From Haplosporangium gracile (lineage: Eukaryota; Mortierellomycota; Mortierellomycetes; Mortierellales; Mortierellaceae), in assembly GCA_015499985.1 (NCBI GenBank), contig JAAAUF010000563.1, positions 1 through 20,952 on the forward strand: a DNA stretch of 20,952 bases, read 5' to 3'. The notes beneath the pieces were generated by a model, which worked only from the letters and a program-made list of their open reading frames with translations, did not search any database and was not told where the DNA came from. Position 1 is the stretch's first letter. The number at the start of each line of letters is the position of its first letter. A program made the translations under genes and the position numbers. This document shows, piece by piece, positions 20,818 to 20,952 of the stretch.

Positions 20818-20952
20818 TATGTGTTACTGTTGTTTGTAAGTATGCTGTTCTGAAGGGTGTGTGCCGTGTATTGATGGCGATGGTGCTGTTGCTTTTGGTC
20901 AAGAAGGGTTGTTGAGCTTGTTGTCCGAGGTAGCGAAGTAGAAGGTGGAGAT
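20818..20952. other. Upstream region of the POP3 gene
   Basis: The window ends 135 bases upstream of the POP3 start. This holds part of its leader or promoter; nothing else is recognised. Confidence 0.4.

Noticed and set aside
1..20952. A new multi-gene system or biosynthetic cluster
   Set aside because: All seven recognisable genes belong to known, functionally separate families; one P450 among housekeeping genes and a LYS2 that is clearly primary metabolism do not make a cluster. I saw no transposase, CRISPR or phage genes.

Overview
The window looks like nuclear DNA from a filamentous fungus, most likely an early-diverging lineage such as Mortierellomycota or Mucoromycota. The evidence: seven genes with short GT..AG introns (about 75-385 bases), pyrimidine-rich leaders before the start codons, A/T-rich microsatellites between genes, and an alpha-aminoadipate reductase (LYS2), the lysine route typical of fungi. 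The phylum is an inference from gene style, not from a marker comparison.

Layout: a Gln-methyltransferase of the HemK/PrmC/MTQ1 family (+, 227-1776) faces a UDP-glucose 4-epimerase (-, 2018-3385). A gap of about 3.5 kb without a supportable gene follows, full of simple repeats and acting as a divergent promoter region. Next come a Sec14-like CRAL-TRIO protein (+, 6900-8911), a gap of about 1.1 kb, and a cytochrome P450 (+, 10044-12024). The P450 converges on three minus-strand genes in tandem: peptidyl-tRNA hydrolase (12231-13584), alpha-aminoadipate reductase LYS2 (13990-18827) and an RNase P/MRP protein of the Pop3/Rpp38 family (19349-20817).

The genes do not form one pathway. Two act in translation quality or termination (MTQ1-like, PTH), one in tRNA/rRNA processing (Pop3), two in core metabolism (epimerase, LYS2), one in lipid transfer (Sec14-like), and the P450 is an oxidase of unknown substrate. 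Each appears to have its own promoter. I reconstructed all exon joins by hand from splice consensus, reading frame and family motifs. Two joins remain ambiguous (P450 intron 1, POP3 intron 2) and one acceptor has an in-frame alternative (Sec14-like exon 4).

I found no CRISPR array, rRNA, tRNA, transposon or obviously new multi-gene system. The points most worth checking are a peptidyl-tRNA hydrolase lacking the usual GHNG motif, a long acidic/Ser/Asn insertion in the methyltransferase with a possible upstream in-frame start, a 22-base microexon with a competing acceptor in the Sec14-like gene, and the long repeat-rich divergent intergenic region.
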